Assembly: GCF_964204645.1 (NCBI RefSeq)
Contig: NC_134030.1
Location: 18,233,110-18,297,109, forward strand
DNA: 64,000 nucleotides
Direction of reading: 5' to 3'
Source of the DNA: Tubulanus polymorphus
Lineage: Eukaryota > Nemertea > Palaeonemertea > Tubulaniformes > Tubulanidae
Each line of letters starts with the position of its first letter. Position 1 is the first letter of the stretch. Shown here one piece after another: positions 11,725 to 24,046 of this stretch. Under the pieces are notes generated by a model that was given only the letters and a program-made list of their open reading frames with translations, made no database searches and was not told the origin of the DNA. A program made the position numbers and the translations under genes.

Positions 11725-12648
11725 GTAAGTCAAAACTACAAGTCAACCGACTGACATCGGGTAAGCAATAACTTCAAAAACTGATCAAGTAAACTGACTG
11801 ATCTTGATCTTGGATTAGTGAATACTGCAAATGCAGTAAACCGACCGAGGTTACAATATTGTAGCCTCGGTCAGTGTATGCAGATAAATCCGCGCAAGTC
11901 AACCGACCTAGGTTACAATATTGTAGCCTCGGTCAGTGTTCCACTGATGAATCATATATTTGCCTCAACCTAGTCTGCCAGGTTACTTATTGCTTTGTCT
12001 TTATCCTGGCCCAATCATAATCGTATTTTTTTCAGCTTTACAACTGATTCCACGAATTTAATAATTCCATTTTCGAATAATAATGTGTTATACACATATT
12101 AATTGCAGCGTATTTTCTGCAGCAAGAAGACCTACATGAACTCACCGATTAAAATTCTAATCAAATCTTCTGACTTCTGTGCCAGATGCTTAAGTTTAAG
12201 TTACTAACTACACCGCGTACAACAATAGACCTCGGCTCTTGAAATTTAGCTTTTAGAATTAAATATCGTCGTCGGACGTCAGACACACTTCAAAATATGT
12301 TGTTTCTATTATTTTGCCATCTGTGATTTATTGATCGCCTCTAGCACTCGACAATTTTACTTTACATAATTGTTGAGACTACAATGGATACTTGATCATG
12401 CTTGTACTGTCTTGATAGGACAAAGGGAATTGCTCGACACGTGACGGCGACTATAAATTCTCCTTGCTTTAATCAGGGATTCAACTAAGGCATTGACTAC
12501 GTCGTAAGAGGTAAGTTCGGAAAAATTCCTTCGATTTTTCGATAAGATCGAATTAATTTCAACGAATCGAATGCAATGGTTTAATCATCGGCGTTCGTTT
12601 CGACTTTTGCAGATCTGTTCTTTGCTTGTTTGGTCAATATCTGAAAAA
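11725..12648. other. Intergenic or intron, no exon found
   Basis: A word pair (gttacaatattgtagcctcggtcagtgt) occurs twice, at about 11850 and 11912. I looked for the next monooxygenase exon and did not find it. Confidence 0.45.
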
Positions 12649-15600
12649 ATGAAAACGACTTCATTGATTCTTACTTTTCTAATCGCTGTCGTTCATAAAG
12701 GTAAAACTAACCTTGGAATAAAGTATATAAATAAAAAATCTTAATATATTCCTAAAAGAATCGAAACTTTCATATATACCAATTAATCGATTATATACGC
12801 GTTGTAAGTAAACCAGACATTGCACTTTTACTGTTTTCACATATATGGTCAGTGTCCCACACTCCATAACATTTATAGGTCCATCAAATTTGATAGTTGC
12901 TAATGGCCAAAAATTTCATTAATTTCCAGGGAACACGCATAACATATATCTATTTTCAAAATCTGAACGCATAATGCATCTTTTCTTCAAATATTTTCAT
13001 GTGTGAATAAAACATCAAAATAAGTTGCTGATAGATCACCAATAAAAACTAGTCCGTAAGCTATCATCTAAGCTACCTATCACCCTTTTAAGAATCAAAT
13101 CTTTATTTAAGCATGGTGTTGTGATGAACTTCCAAAGACTTGTATAGATGCCGGTGCCACTGCTTCGGGCTATTACACACTGTATCTTGGATCGAAGTCT
13201 GTACCAGTTACGATCTTCTGCAGCAGGTGTAGAAAAGAATATATCACACTGAAAGCGATAAACTACGGACAAGTCACGTGCGATCATCACAACATGGCAA
13301 ACTGCGGTAAAACTACTTGGCAAAAGATCCGCATAGACCCGCAGGTACGTCGCATAAAATTGACTTATAGAGATACGTTTAGACTTTCTATGATTCCAAC
13401 CAAGCACACGAGAGTACGATATCTAGCGACAGTGACAGTAATTCTAGTCTATCGAACCCTTAACCCCCCAGCCTTTGTCTCTTATCCTAACCATTTATCA
13501 GTCGAGCCTCCCTGAGTAGAAGAAACATCCGAGCAGCTGGAAGTCATCTATCAGACCAGGTACCCATTTTACTCCTGGACGTATCGGCCCCACTCCGCGT
13601 GGTTGCCCCACCGCGCGGGATTTACGAAGCAGCAAACACAAACATGGCCACTCTCTCAATTTTCAATGATAGAAATCGTGTGTGCATTTCAATTATTTCG
13701 GCCGTTAGGGTTTTAAGGCACAATATAAGTTGATGATGTGATATGGCGATGTTAATTAATGATAATTCCGCAGTGAAGCTAGTCACGAACGGTGCCGATT
13801 GAGTGTACAGCTGCTTAAAACACTGAAATGTGCGTAGTTGCGTAACTATTTGCAGTGAATTGCAGACGAAACATGAAGCCTTAACGGCCGTTTAAAAAAA
13901 TTTATACCAATCGTAATTGTAAAATAAAAATGAGATAGAACCTAAGTTAAAATTCTGGGCATTTCTAAAATGTTATTACTAATTTTTAGTCAGTGCCGAA
14001 CGTTTAGTTTTCCAACAATAATGAGGGGTGGTAGGTAGTCATGCAATTCAAGTCATCATTTATTACACGTTACTTCCGTGTTGTTGAAAATCTCGCGAGT
14101 CCTGGACCAAACCCCATTGAACAATGTGATCTGTGTGCTGGCCACAAATGCACACAGATCACACTACACTACCCATTACACACTCCAGTACCCACAACTT
14201 TCATATATCCATCCAAATATTTAGAGTGTCTTTCTTCCTGGGTGGAGAGAAGCAATGAGGATATGGGTCTTGCCCGGAGGCACAATGGTTATGCACGGGG
14301 TTCAACCTGGATTCCAAGAGTCGAACGCGTTAACCACTCGCCCACACCGAGTTAGATTATCGTCGTCAAGTTTGAAATTAATCATGCTCATATATTGCGA
14401 AATAGCGAAATTTAAAAACAATATAAAAATCTTGGAAATCAAAGAACCACCATCGGGAAAAAACTATTCTCAAGCGCACTCTACGAGGGTGTGGACGCGT
14501 AAAGTACTTAATCATTAGTAGTGTAACATGGATGTCCTGGATTACAGCTTCAGGTTCCAGACGCGCGTCTTCTGTTCATCATCATGATTTATAAATCTTG
14601 TATTATTTTGTGCTTTGACGATAGATACGAAAATTCATATGTCCAGTAAATCCTAAAAAGATTATGTATACAAGTATATATATTCACGTTTTTTTTTCAG
14701 ACTCTCCATGTAATAGGTAACGATTACACATATTCAACATCTACAGGACCAGTAAAAATTCCATTTGGTCAGGGAGGTGGTTGCGTTGGAGTTGGAAAAA
14801 TATCTGGTGGATTCGCATTAGATTTGACCGGAACTAGTTTCGAATTCGATACAATCGCGGTAAGTTATTTCGGTGCAGATACAGTCGGGTGATCGGCGGT
14901 CGAATTTTCAGAATTTTAGTTTAACTTGAAGTACACACGTAAACAATCTTCTAACCAGCCTGAATCGGCAAACCACAGATTGGGGTTGATGTTTGGCAGC
15001 CTAAGTTATCGGGATTGGGAAATAGCTATATAAAGGCTTTAAATGTATATTTCCATTTTTTGACGCCTTATAAAACGTTACCATTATGAAACCTAAACAA
15101 TGTTAACCATTCAGCGTCATTTTACAAACGACAACCGTAAATCGATGTGCAAAACGTCACAGGTCTTTATATACACATACAAGCTATTTGCAAAATATTA
15201 TTGACAAAGATGTAGAATGGCTTCCTGTGATTATATAATGACCTCTATTTGAACGTCAAAATGTTATATTGCATTGAATATCACGAGAAGATGTATTGTA
15301 ATAGTAAAGGATGTATGATTATATCAGAAGCGGCAGGCATATATAGAAATGATAAGTAAATCGGATCATTCGGTCAAATGGCGGATGTATACACGATTTG
15401 GAAGTCTGATATGAAAGTCAGACCCTGACATGGGGATGCTGGTGGAATGACGAAGCTATCTACGATCTGTGTAGGGCCGGCGTGAATTTCATCGGCGGCT
15501 ACAAGCGGTCAATATACAAAAGTGTAAACATATAAATTCAATATTCAAATGTTTTAGAAAATATGTTCGATATTAGGGGTATGCAGGTTTCATGAGATTA

Positions 15601-16846
15601 GCAATTTATAATAGCAAAGCTGTCATATACGGCTCCGCGTCCACTGATGGCATGTGTATTAGGTGACAATTCAATTCAATTCTTTATTGATAATTATTAC
15701 ATTGAAATTCCGGGATAAAATTCCCAAATTCAATAAAGTTACAACTTTTAGAAATAAGAAAATACAAAATACAAGACACACGGGTAATTCATACAGAATA
15801 ACATAAATAAGTTATTCAAATGACAATAACTACTTCATCCCAGACTCAAGACTAGGATATCGAGTGACAACCAAACCGGGCCCCGGGGACCGGGCCGCCG
15901 GCTGGTTACACGATATGCTCGAAGTCATGATGAAGCAGACATCAGAAGAGCTCTGTCTTCAACCATGGAGGCAATGTAGTTGCAGACAAGCTTAGAGGCA
16001 AAAGTGAATCGTAGTCGGCGCAAGATGACAATGTTTTTTAATTAGACCAGTCGAAGACCTGTATCATCTACCCAATCGCCCAATCTCATAATTCCCAAAT
16101 TTCTGAAAACTTCGATTTCAAATTTGCAATTCCACATTGCTTATCCCAGAAATTCTAAGTACATTTCTTTTTTCGCAGGCGTCAAATAATTTATTAAAAT
16201 TATTTTTCTTGTTATATTTTTACCCTCTCTAACCCTACCCTACCCTTCCCAAAGCTAAACTAAAACAACATTCACTCTCACGTTCACTAAAATAATATAT
16301 ATCCATATACATACATGTATCAAATGCATATTTTTGATACATCTAGTTGATAGGATTAACTTAAATTGAAAATCATTTAAAAACGACATGTTTGTTGATA
16401 ACTCAAAAATGTGTGAATATAGTTTTTTTTCGTTTTGACGTGAGTTGATTGGTGCAATCTTCTTGAAAGAAACACATTTCGATGTTCTGATATTGCAGTG
16501 TTTCCCCGTGGGAATAACAACTATCAACGCGCCGTTCAAAACCTCTGGAATAATAATGCAAAATCAAATCATTGAGTAGAAACGCACTTCGTTTTTTTAG
16601 CTGAGCAATTTCATAGTATAAGTCATGTACATAACAGTAAACAGTGTACGGATCTGTTGATAAGAATGCAGGTTTGGTAAAATTTCAACAATGATTTTTA
16701 TTTTGTAGACGAAATGGAAGGCAGCTGGTTGGCGTCCAATAAGTCAGGCTAGCATTAATGCTGACAATCGCAGGAAAGCATCTGGTAAATGTGGCGGGTA
16801 CTGCGGGATTTGTGAACCGGTTGGAAATATTACCCTGACTATCTAA
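12649..16846 (+). CDS. Secreted single-GON-domain protein
   Basis: Four exons, 12649-12700, 13112-13344, 14701-14859 and 16709-16846, join in phases 1, 0, 0 into a 193-residue protein with an AATAAA 10 bases after the stop. Residues 1-18 form a signal peptide (MKTTSLILTFLIAVVHK) followed by Cys-Cys. The rest matches the GON domain, otherwise known from the C-terminus of ADAMTS9/20: TASGYYTLYLGSKSVPVTI, EYITLKA, WQKIRID, IPFGQGGGC, FALDLTGTSFEFD, and the hallmark KCGGYCGICEP near the end. The length equals a bare GON domain, so there is no protease. Related GON proteins occur in invertebrates; their role is not settled, so I give none. A tRNA-like SINE lies in intron 2, and a LINE tail plus a dispersed repeat in intron 3. 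Confidence 0.87.
14290..14349 (-). mobile_element. tRNA-like SINE head (Ser/Leu-type)
   Basis: The minus strand reads GGGCGAGTGGTTAACGCGTTC, an A box typical of tRNA-Ser/Leu with a short anticodon region, then CCAGGTTGAACCCCG as a near B box. The arm lengths do not make a functional tRNA. It sits in intron 2 of the GON gene. Confidence 0.55.
15665..15784 (-). mobile_element. LINE 3' tail (CR1/L2-like)
   Basis: The minus strand ends caataaagaattgaattgaa, the short-repeat tail typical of many invertebrate CR1/L2-group LINEs, preceded by an A+T-rich 3' UTR-like stretch. No coding sequence is attached. Confidence 0.5.
15785..16226 (+). repeat. Dispersed repeat family R1, copy 1
   Basis: Shares long runs with 62141-62517 (opposite strand), for instance gaagtcatgatgaagcagac and agaagagctct, and its 3' third with 21566-21720 (acccaatcgcc, atttgcaattccacatt, gcaggcgtcaaataa). 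It has no ORF. It lies in GON intron 3. The class is unknown. Confidence 0.75.
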
Positions 16847-16869
16847 TTTCCATATAATAAAAAACAATT

Positions 16870-18110
16870 ATTACATGAAGTAAAAAATATATAACTTTGT
16901 CTCATTATCTTTGTCTGACCATTTCTAATTTGCGTATAGTAATCTATTATGAATTAATCCCGCATAATTACCGGGTATAAACAGCGACAAGAATAACGCA
17001 AAGAATCCGTTGATAAAAGTGCACCCCGAAAGGCCTAAAACTTACCGCACGATCTTGAGTCAACCGTAAATCACGGAATCGGACTTAAAATTAGTCCGGA
17101 TTCGTCATTTCCCACGAACGATAACTACAGCTGGTGCGTAATAAGTGTCTTATGAATGAAACATGGCGGATGGTTGAAATCATTTTCGGCTTGAATTTAT
17201 CGCGAGTTTTAGGACCTTAATGAATTTCACGAAACCATGATCCTTAAAATGAGTCAATTGGTTAATTCTATTTGTAAATCAATTTACGTTGGCTACATTT
17301 CCTGAAGATTTCTGGCTCGATTCAACGTAATATGGACAGAAATGGTAAGAATCTTCATACTGAAATTTACTTCCGCGTTCACTCGACGACTCAGATCGAT
17401 GACAACGACAGCAGTTATTACGTAATTCAAGGTGAGAATCCGTTTACCAGGGAATGTTTTACATGATTTCTTTATAATATTAGTACATATGGTAGCAAAT
17501 GAGTACTCGGTGAAGCAATGATCATTGTTGGCTAGCTACTTAACCTAGCTTTTTTTGGGGGATACACCTAGAATAAGCCCTAAATGTAGTGAATAGAGAC
17601 AATGGAAAGCCTAAGTTGTTAGTAAGGGGCTGGTTTAGACTTATGTGTACGACTATCTATTTCGATTACTTTCTTTCCAGCTATAATTCGTGGAATGAAC
17701 TGGTCACTACGGTCTTCAATCCTTTGCCGATTCTTGCAGCTGGTGGAAATAAATTTAAACCACAGTGTGCAAGTGTACGTTCCAAATCAAGCTTTTTCGT
17801 CATTGTCGTAACTTAAGCGCAACTGTCTCAGATGCTGTAAGTACGTGACGTTTCATGTAATTGTTATTTTTTCAGTTGCCATGTTTACAATATTTGGATA
17901 AGTAATCAGTTATTATACTTTCTTTCACTCCTCTATGATATTATATAACCGAGTAATTATTACATTTCATTGCTTAATTACAGGTGGAAAGTGGTCAGAT
18001 GGCATGAAAATCGACTGTGGCTGACTAATTGGTGCGATTAGATCAGGTGTTGATGTTTCAAAAGGTGTAGCCAAAAAGCTTGTATCATCAGGGGTAGACA
18101 AATTATCCGT
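16870..18110 (+). other. Unresolved exon-like segments
   Basis: Three stretches look like exons by their borders: one ending at about 17430 (ttcaag|gtgaga), one beginning at 17682 (tttccag|), and one beginning at about 17983 (ttacag|gtggaaagtgg). The first and second join in phase 1, but the joined frame stops at 17814, and no domain is recognised. A decayed gene or a neighbour's 3' end is possible. Confidence 0.25.
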
Positions 18111-19408
18111 AGATAAATGAAAACTCCACCTTGTTGACTGTCAGTTGATTTAGCTGTAATTACTTCGTCTGGATCAATCGACACATAATTTATTTCAAAA
18201 TCTGTGTTCAGTAGAATTTCTTTCAATAAATTAAGAATCTATTTGAATAATTTTTTACTAATGTATTCAGGAGTGAATTTCAATTGATCTCAAAACCAGA
18301 GAAAGCATTCTTCAAAAATTTAGAAAATCCTAGACTCATAATCAAATTCTGTGAAGTCATTTAAGGTATTTTGCTCGAATCAAGCCAAGGGCTCAGGTGG
18401 CTAAAATTCAATTCCTCACGGTCCTGTAACGCTGAGTACGATGGAGTTTACACACTAAAAAACGTTGCGCTGTGTAAGTGCAATTTGGATAAGTCAGCAA
18501 TATAATGACGGCCCTGGCCCGCGCGCTCCATCTGAGACATAAACAGGTTGGACTGTATTGCTTCGATGCTTTGACAAATGGACTCCTAATATCCACATAT
18601 CCAGCATAATGTTGACACAGGTTGCGCTTCTTGGCAATAGTCATATGTTATGGGCTAGAATTATTTCGATGAAATCTTCGTACGCTACAAAAACAGAGGA
18701 AGAAGCCCGTTAGCAGAAACCCGTTATCGCTGCTATGCAGCTATATTTTTTCATTGTGTTTGAAATATCAGCTCACTGTCTTATGTTTAATTCTACCATC
18801 GTGTTATTTGTCCGATTTTCGTAACATCGTGAATTTCTAAAATCAGTTGAATTATTGTATGTAACGGACTGTGAATAAATATTATTAGATGTATCATTAT
18901 TCCTTAATATATTAATGACGTGATATAAATGTGATCGGTTCGCCATTCCAAACTTCCACTTCCACTATTGTCACTTGTTTGTGCGCCTGGGATTTGTACC
19001 ATCGCTTGTCCCGGCTTGTTCCAAACTTATTGGTTGATGAAAATTGATTGTGTTAACTTGTCCTCTGAATTGAGGTGCGCTAGGGGTGGAGCATTTGAAC
19101 TATCGTAGTATACTTGATTTGAACTTGGGTCACCCTGCTTGTCTTCTGTTCGGCAACCGAGCTAGTCAGCAGTATCACTCCGACTGTGTTCAAACCCGTA
19201 GCATCTCTGGCCGTTTATCCACCATTCGTCAGCTCGGAAAATGAGTGGATTCGAACCCGGGGCACCAATTTGTATGAATGCTTGCAATGACTGACACACG
19301 CCGCTTGTTGACAGAAAAAAGAAAGAAAAAAATATAAAAATGTGCTGTATTTTAAGTGGCAGGTTGACTGTTTCTATTCAACTCATTGAATGTCACAAAT
19401 ATATCGTG
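18111..19408. other. No gene recognised
   Basis: A minus-strand frame at 18408-18644 is open for 78 codons and rich in Arg and Cys, without a recognised domain. The string gtggattcgaacccggggc near 19234 resembles a Pol III B box in reverse and may be SINE debris. Confidence 0.4.
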
Positions 19409-20535
19409 TTTATTCAATATCTGCACATCTCTCCAGCTGCTGTGTTAATAACAACGTATCCCCAAAGCCTTATTACAACAATTCGGCTTCTCAAAGTAGT
19501 ATAACATGACAAAACTGTGCGATATCTATTTGTGGGGGTAACTAAGCGTGGTGAGAGCGAACAACCTGAAAAACCTGTAATATCCAAGAAGATAGACAAA
19601 TATATACAAATACGTATTCATATAAGATAAAAATGGCCAAAAATCGAATTTAATTAATCATTTACTAAAACTGTTAGGTTTGATAAACAATACTTAGCCA
19701 GACTTGATGTCTGCTCATCAAAACACATGGTGTCAGACATATTTAATAAAGAAATAGATATGTTACAAAATAAATGGAATATGTAAACTACAAAAATAAG
19801 AATTCATGAAAATGAATATGAAATATCGATTGTTCATCTTGTACTGATGAAAATGATGCCCAATATATGGCGCTTTTAGTTGAAGAAGCGTGTAGCAATT
19901 TTGTATTGGTATAGTAGTAATCGAAGAAGTAATATACACCCTTTCTTGGACCCCACCAACACGTGGTTCCTCTCTTCACCTTTCGCACACCTGTAAATAA
20001 GCTCGGTCTTATTACAATCAACCCGATCCGAAACAAGCAGGTTCGAATCCCGAGTATTGGCCTCGAGCAAAAAGTAAGGGTTGACTGCCGTTTGATGGAC
20101 AAAATATGGTATGCGAACAGTGCACGTGAAATGGGTGAACAGGATCTTTACTCTTATTCCTATGGCAATTTAGCCTTCATAGCATGAACTTAAGTTTATG
20201 TTCGCTGAGTTAGAAATGCATATTTAAAACAGAATCGATTTAATTATCAAAGCCTACCCTCAGTTGCCGCGACGGCTCCGATGACCATAAACAAGGCCAA
20301 CGCGATGAAAAGAGTTTTAGTAAACATTCTGATGAAATAAATGATTCAATTAGATTTACCGAAATAACAAGTATATAACATCTACGGAGTAACATCTACA
20401 TGTAACTATGAAATGAAATATTTGAGCTTGTCGTCTATAGCTTCACTTACTTCGTTAAGTGAGGATACACTCGAACAGAGTTCTTCGTTTGACGTGTGTT
20501 GACACGATATTAAACAAAATCGTTCTCACTTTATA
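19409..20535 (-). CDS. Probable small secreted peptide gene
   Basis: The elements follow one another on the minus strand: TATAAA at 20530-20535, a short leader with donor GTAAGT at 20450, an acceptor (catcag) at 20329, the start codon at 20325-20327, and a first coding exon 20258-20327 (MFTKTLFIALALFMVIGAVA, then ATE), a textbook signal peptide ending in phase 1. A matching phase-1 acceptor with a strong pyrimidine tract opens exon 19414-19574, whose stop overlaps an AATAAA at 19409-19414. Joined, this gives 76 residues with three Cys in the mature part. Another possible acceptor at about 19991 could add a middle exon with a KVKRGTTC start. Family and function are unknown. The second exon is the uncertain part; the signal-peptide exon is well supported. 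Confidence 0.5.
19985..20070 (+). mobile_element. Possible tRNA-like SINE
   Basis: Carries aagcaggttcgaatcccgag, a perfect B box, about 50 bases after taaataagctcggtctt, which resembles an A box. No second copy was found. It lies in an intron of the peptide gene. Confidence 0.35.
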
Positions 20536-20861
20536 GAAGTCGTTTTGGCAGCACATGTTAGTGACTTTTGATGATAAATGTAAATTAAATTTCCACCTCT
20601 GGATTAGTATGGCGGCTTTTTAAATATTGTCTAATGAAATCCGTGATATATAATCATATTTTATCGGCGTTTGAAATTAAAGTTCGACGCGCAATTTGGA
20701 ATAGTGAGTTCATTGGGATGTGTCAAACAAACCCTTATCCCTGTTGGGATCGGGTCGTGTGGATTTCTGAATTTTTACAAAAGGCCTTAAATATCTTTTT
20801 GAGGTATAGCGACATCTACCGGAGGCCTCGTGCAAATATTCGTCTGTGTTGGTTTGAAAAA

Positions 20862-21545
20862 GCTCTCCCTCTCCCTCTCCCTCTCCCTCTCCCTCTCCCT
20901 CTCCCTCTCCCTCTCCCTCTCCCTCTCCCTCTCCCTCTCCCTCTCCCTCTCCCTCTCCCTCTCCCTCTCCCTCTCCCTCTCCCTCTCCCTCTCCCTCTCC
21001 CTCTCCCTCTCCCTCTCCCTCTCCCTCTCCCTCTCCCTCTCCCTCTCCCTCTCCCTCTCCCTCTCCCTCTCCCTCTCCCTCTCCCTCTCCCTCTCCCTCT
21101 CCCTCTCCCTCTCCCTCTCCCTCTCCCTCTCCCTCTCCCTCTCCCTCTCCCTCTCCCTCTCCCTCTCCCTCTCCCTCTCCCTCTCCCTCTCCCTCTCCCT
21201 CTCCCTCTCCCTCTCCCTCTCCCTCTCCCTCTCCCTCTCCCTCTCCCTCTCCCTCTCCCTCTCCCTCTCCCTCTCCCTCTCCCTCTCCCTCTCCCTCTCC
21301 CTCTCCCTCTCCCTCTCCCTCTCCCTCTCCCTCTCCCTCTCCCTCTCCCTCTCCCTCTCCCTCTCCCTCTCCCTCTCCCTCTCCCTCTCCCTCTCCCTCT
21401 CCCTCTCCCTCTCCCTCTCCCTCTCCCTCTCCCTCTCCCTCTCCCTCTCCCTCTCCCTCTCCCTCTCCCTCTCCCTCTCCCTCTCCCTCTCCCTCTCCCT
21501 CTCCCTCTCCCTCTCCCTCTCCCTCTCCCTCTCCCTCTCCCTCTC
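20862..21545. repeat. (CCCTCT)n hexamer satellite, ~114 units
   Basis: Perfect CTCCCT hexamer over about 684 bases with no interruption until the final cacccc. It yields Leu-Pro, Ser-Leu and Arg-Gly dipeptide frames that are not genes. The C-rich strand could form i-motifs and the G-rich strand quadruplexes. It abuts copy 2 of repeat R1. Confidence 0.98.
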
Positions 21546-21565
21546 ACCCCTGAGTAGAACGCTGG

Positions 21566-21720
21566 GGGCCTCGTATCACCTACCCAATCGCCAAATCTCA
21601 TAATTCCCCAAATTTCGATTTCAAATTTGCAATTCCACATTAGCTTATCCCAAAAATTCTACATTTTTTTGCAGGCGTCAAATAACTTATCAAAATTAAT
21701 TTTCTTGTTATGATTATTAT
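21566..21720 (+). repeat. Dispersed repeat family R1, copy 2 (3' part)
   Basis: Matches the 3' third of 15785-16226: acctacccaatcgcc, aaatttgcaattccacatt, gcaggcgtcaaataa, ttttcttgttat. The hexamer tract begins where the 5' two thirds would have been. Confidence 0.75.
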
Positions 21721-22129
21721 ATAGTAATAATTAATAATAATTAATAATACGAAATCTGGATAAAAAACCTAACAAAATTTATCCTCATTGGTTGGTTTTA
21801 GAGTATTTTAGAGTATTTTTACGTTTGAATGAATGAATGAATCAAAACAATGATTGATTCCAATTTGACCGCTACTGATAACTATTTCGATTTCACTGAG
21901 GATTGCGATGATCAAACACTTAGTCGTTGTCTCGCGATTATCAATGTCAACGAGATTAATAATAACTTCAATGACCTTAATACTGGTCCTTATCAGTCGA
22001 AAAGCCTACTAAAGATTCGTCACTAAATGTAGACACTTAGGCCCACAGGCCTTCCCACTCCATCGTTTTGTCCGAAAAAGTGCGTGATGGTTTATGTATA
22101 TGGTTTTATAACTCCATTACCCTTCATCG

Positions 22130-22900
22130 CATATGGGTTACTGTAGTAACCATTCAGGTTTAGCCCCGCCTGTGACCTAAATTGGGACTTGTGTAGTCCC
22201 AATTCATTTTGGTTATTTTAGTGACCATTTAAGCTTCGTTATATGCGAAAGTAGATGACAGTTTAGTTTTTTGCCAATATTGCAGCCCCCAGGAGACGAA
22301 GGTGAGTGAGGTGTCTGCAACAATACTTTTGTAAAGTATGTTGCTCCCAAAGGCCTATAACAAAGATATACTAATAAATCAGATAAAACATAAGTTCTAG
22401 CACACAATTAATGTGAAGTTTGATATTGATTATTGATTTGTGTTTTTGTGGCATATTAAAAAAAAAGTTACTGGAGTGACCATTATGCAGTACAGTCACT
22501 TGTGTTGTAACTACTGTAAATAAGTTATATGATGTTATTTCCCTATATATCTTGGCATTAGTGTGTATATGGATGCTGGGCCTGTTGCACTGCTAATATA
22601 AAATTTACCCATTTTGCTTACACTTTTCAGTTCCTCCAGTCGCCTGACTGCAGCGGACGTAGCCCGAGCCATTAATTTAGATGATGATGACGGTATGATC
22701 CCCTCAGAAAGTGATGATGATAGATTGCGTGGCAACGAGGGTCAAAGAATTTGCATCGACATTAAATGTGACTACTTTTTTCAAGTTTCATATTGTTGAG
22801 TTAAAGTGCCATGGCTGTGAACTAACTGACTTATATGTACCTAAGAGGTACACATTGATGTAGGACTCATGAAATAAAAAATTACAGGCACAGAATAAAT
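22130..22900 (+). mobile_element. Possible DNA transposon remnant (piggyBac-like N-terminus)
   Basis: The word gttactggagtgaccatt occurs in three near-copies (22136, 22211, 22468), as subterminal repeats of a transposon might. It is followed by a short frame with RLTAADVARAINLDDDDG and a run of Ser-Asp-Asp, which resembles the start of piggyBac transposases. The catalytic part is absent. AATAAA lies at 22871. Confidence 0.3.
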
Positions 22901-22910
22901 CTTATTGTGT

Positions 22911-23240
22911 TCATTCATATTTAAGAATTTCGTTGTCAACTATTATCTGATTGGTGCTTGATGGCACCTGCGGGCGTTTACTTAAAGTAAAAGTTATCTT
23001 GGGGAGCTCATTGTGATCATTATCATCAATTTCTATTGGCTGCATATCATCGATATTTGTGGCTATGTCAAGACTTTCCTTTATGTGGTGGATGTTTCCA
23101 CGGACGACGATGTTTCCTTGATAAGTGACTGGCAAATGAAGACTTGTTTGAATACGAATTCTGACATTGTCTCAATGGGCAATGACTCTGTTCCTCGACT
23201 TGTATGCTTTTTTAGATGGGACCACTTTGACTGTCAAACA
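22911..23240 (-). pseudogene. C2H2 zinc-finger-like transposon ORF fragment
   Basis: In minus-strand frames, CPLRQCQNSYSNKSS is followed by FASHLSRKH, a C2H2-type finger, then an acidic tail ending in a stop at 22911. Fingers of this form head ORFs of several invertebrate transposons. The finger and the tail are in different frames, so it is broken. Confidence 0.35.
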
Positions 23241-23389
23241 TATCACTACATGAATCAATTGAACATGTTGTGGTACGGAGTCCTTCTAAATAGTTGGTGT
23301 GTGACTCCTTTCACTAATGATGTTGACCGGCTTGTCTATTTATCCTCAGCTATCTTCTTTCTTGAGTGAATATAAGTTGAAACAAGTCT

Positions 23390-24033
23390 TCTTTACGACC
23401 ACACTTCTTCTTTATTTTTCTTCTTTGTGTTACATAATTATTTGCTTAATCGCCCCAACTCTCATAACTTCAAAAACCTTAGTTACAATAAAAGCTATTG
23501 ATTCAAAACGTCTTTATAGAGTACCAACTGTATTTTTTGATATCGAAAACGATAATCATAGGATATTATATAGATCAATTTTTATCGATTGTGTAAGAAA
23601 TAATCCAAAAGAAGTATTATCAGATCTAAAAACTCATTGGACAGATATAGATACATTTCCAGGTGATTATTCAGGTATGCTTTATTTCATAAAATTTAAA
23701 ATGAGAGATTTTTTGCCAGAATTGAAAAAGTTTGCTGCTAATGATTATTATGATGATAAAAGTGATAATTTTGATGAAATAATTCAATATTACAGTTATG
23801 AAGATTTTTCACAAGATGTTATAAATGAAATTAAAAATGATGCAAAAAAAAGAATATGAAAGTATGAGCGAAGATTGGATAGATATATTGATTTGAATTA
23901 TGAATTGAATGCTAAGGGTTTGAGATCTGTTGATAGTTATCAATCCAAACAATTAGGTGAAGGCAATAGAAAATCATTTGAATTAAGAAATGAATGGCTC
24001 AAATTGTGGTTAGAATTAGAATCAGAAAAGTAA
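23390..24033 (+). pseudogene. A+T-rich foreign-looking ORF, island 1
   Basis: An open frame with about 75% A+T codons encodes an acidic, Asn/Asp/Lys-rich protein (FFDIENDNHRILYRS, FPGDYSGMLYFIKF). One in-frame TGA at 23857 interrupts it, after which the same frame continues to a TAA at 24031. Codon use is unlike host genes such as the methyltransferase at 50 kb. I do not recognise the family. It converges with the ATPase-like remnant at 24620-25084. Confidence 0.5.
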
Positions 24034-24046
24034 TTTTCAATATGAA

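Noticed and set aside
19205-19270. A B-box-like string in reverse (ggattcgaacccggggc), possible tRNA or SINE
   Set aside because: No A box at a suitable distance and no second copy found.
20634-21640. Open frames of 257-307 codons of Leu-Pro, Ser-Leu or Arg-Gly repeats
   Set aside because: A hexamer satellite has no stops in any frame; the flanks show no start context or splice sites.
21851-22026. A 58-codon plus frame (acidic, with NVNEINNNFNDLN) possibly from the start of a LINE endonuclease
   Set aside because: Too short and the resemblance too weak; no further LINE blocks follow.
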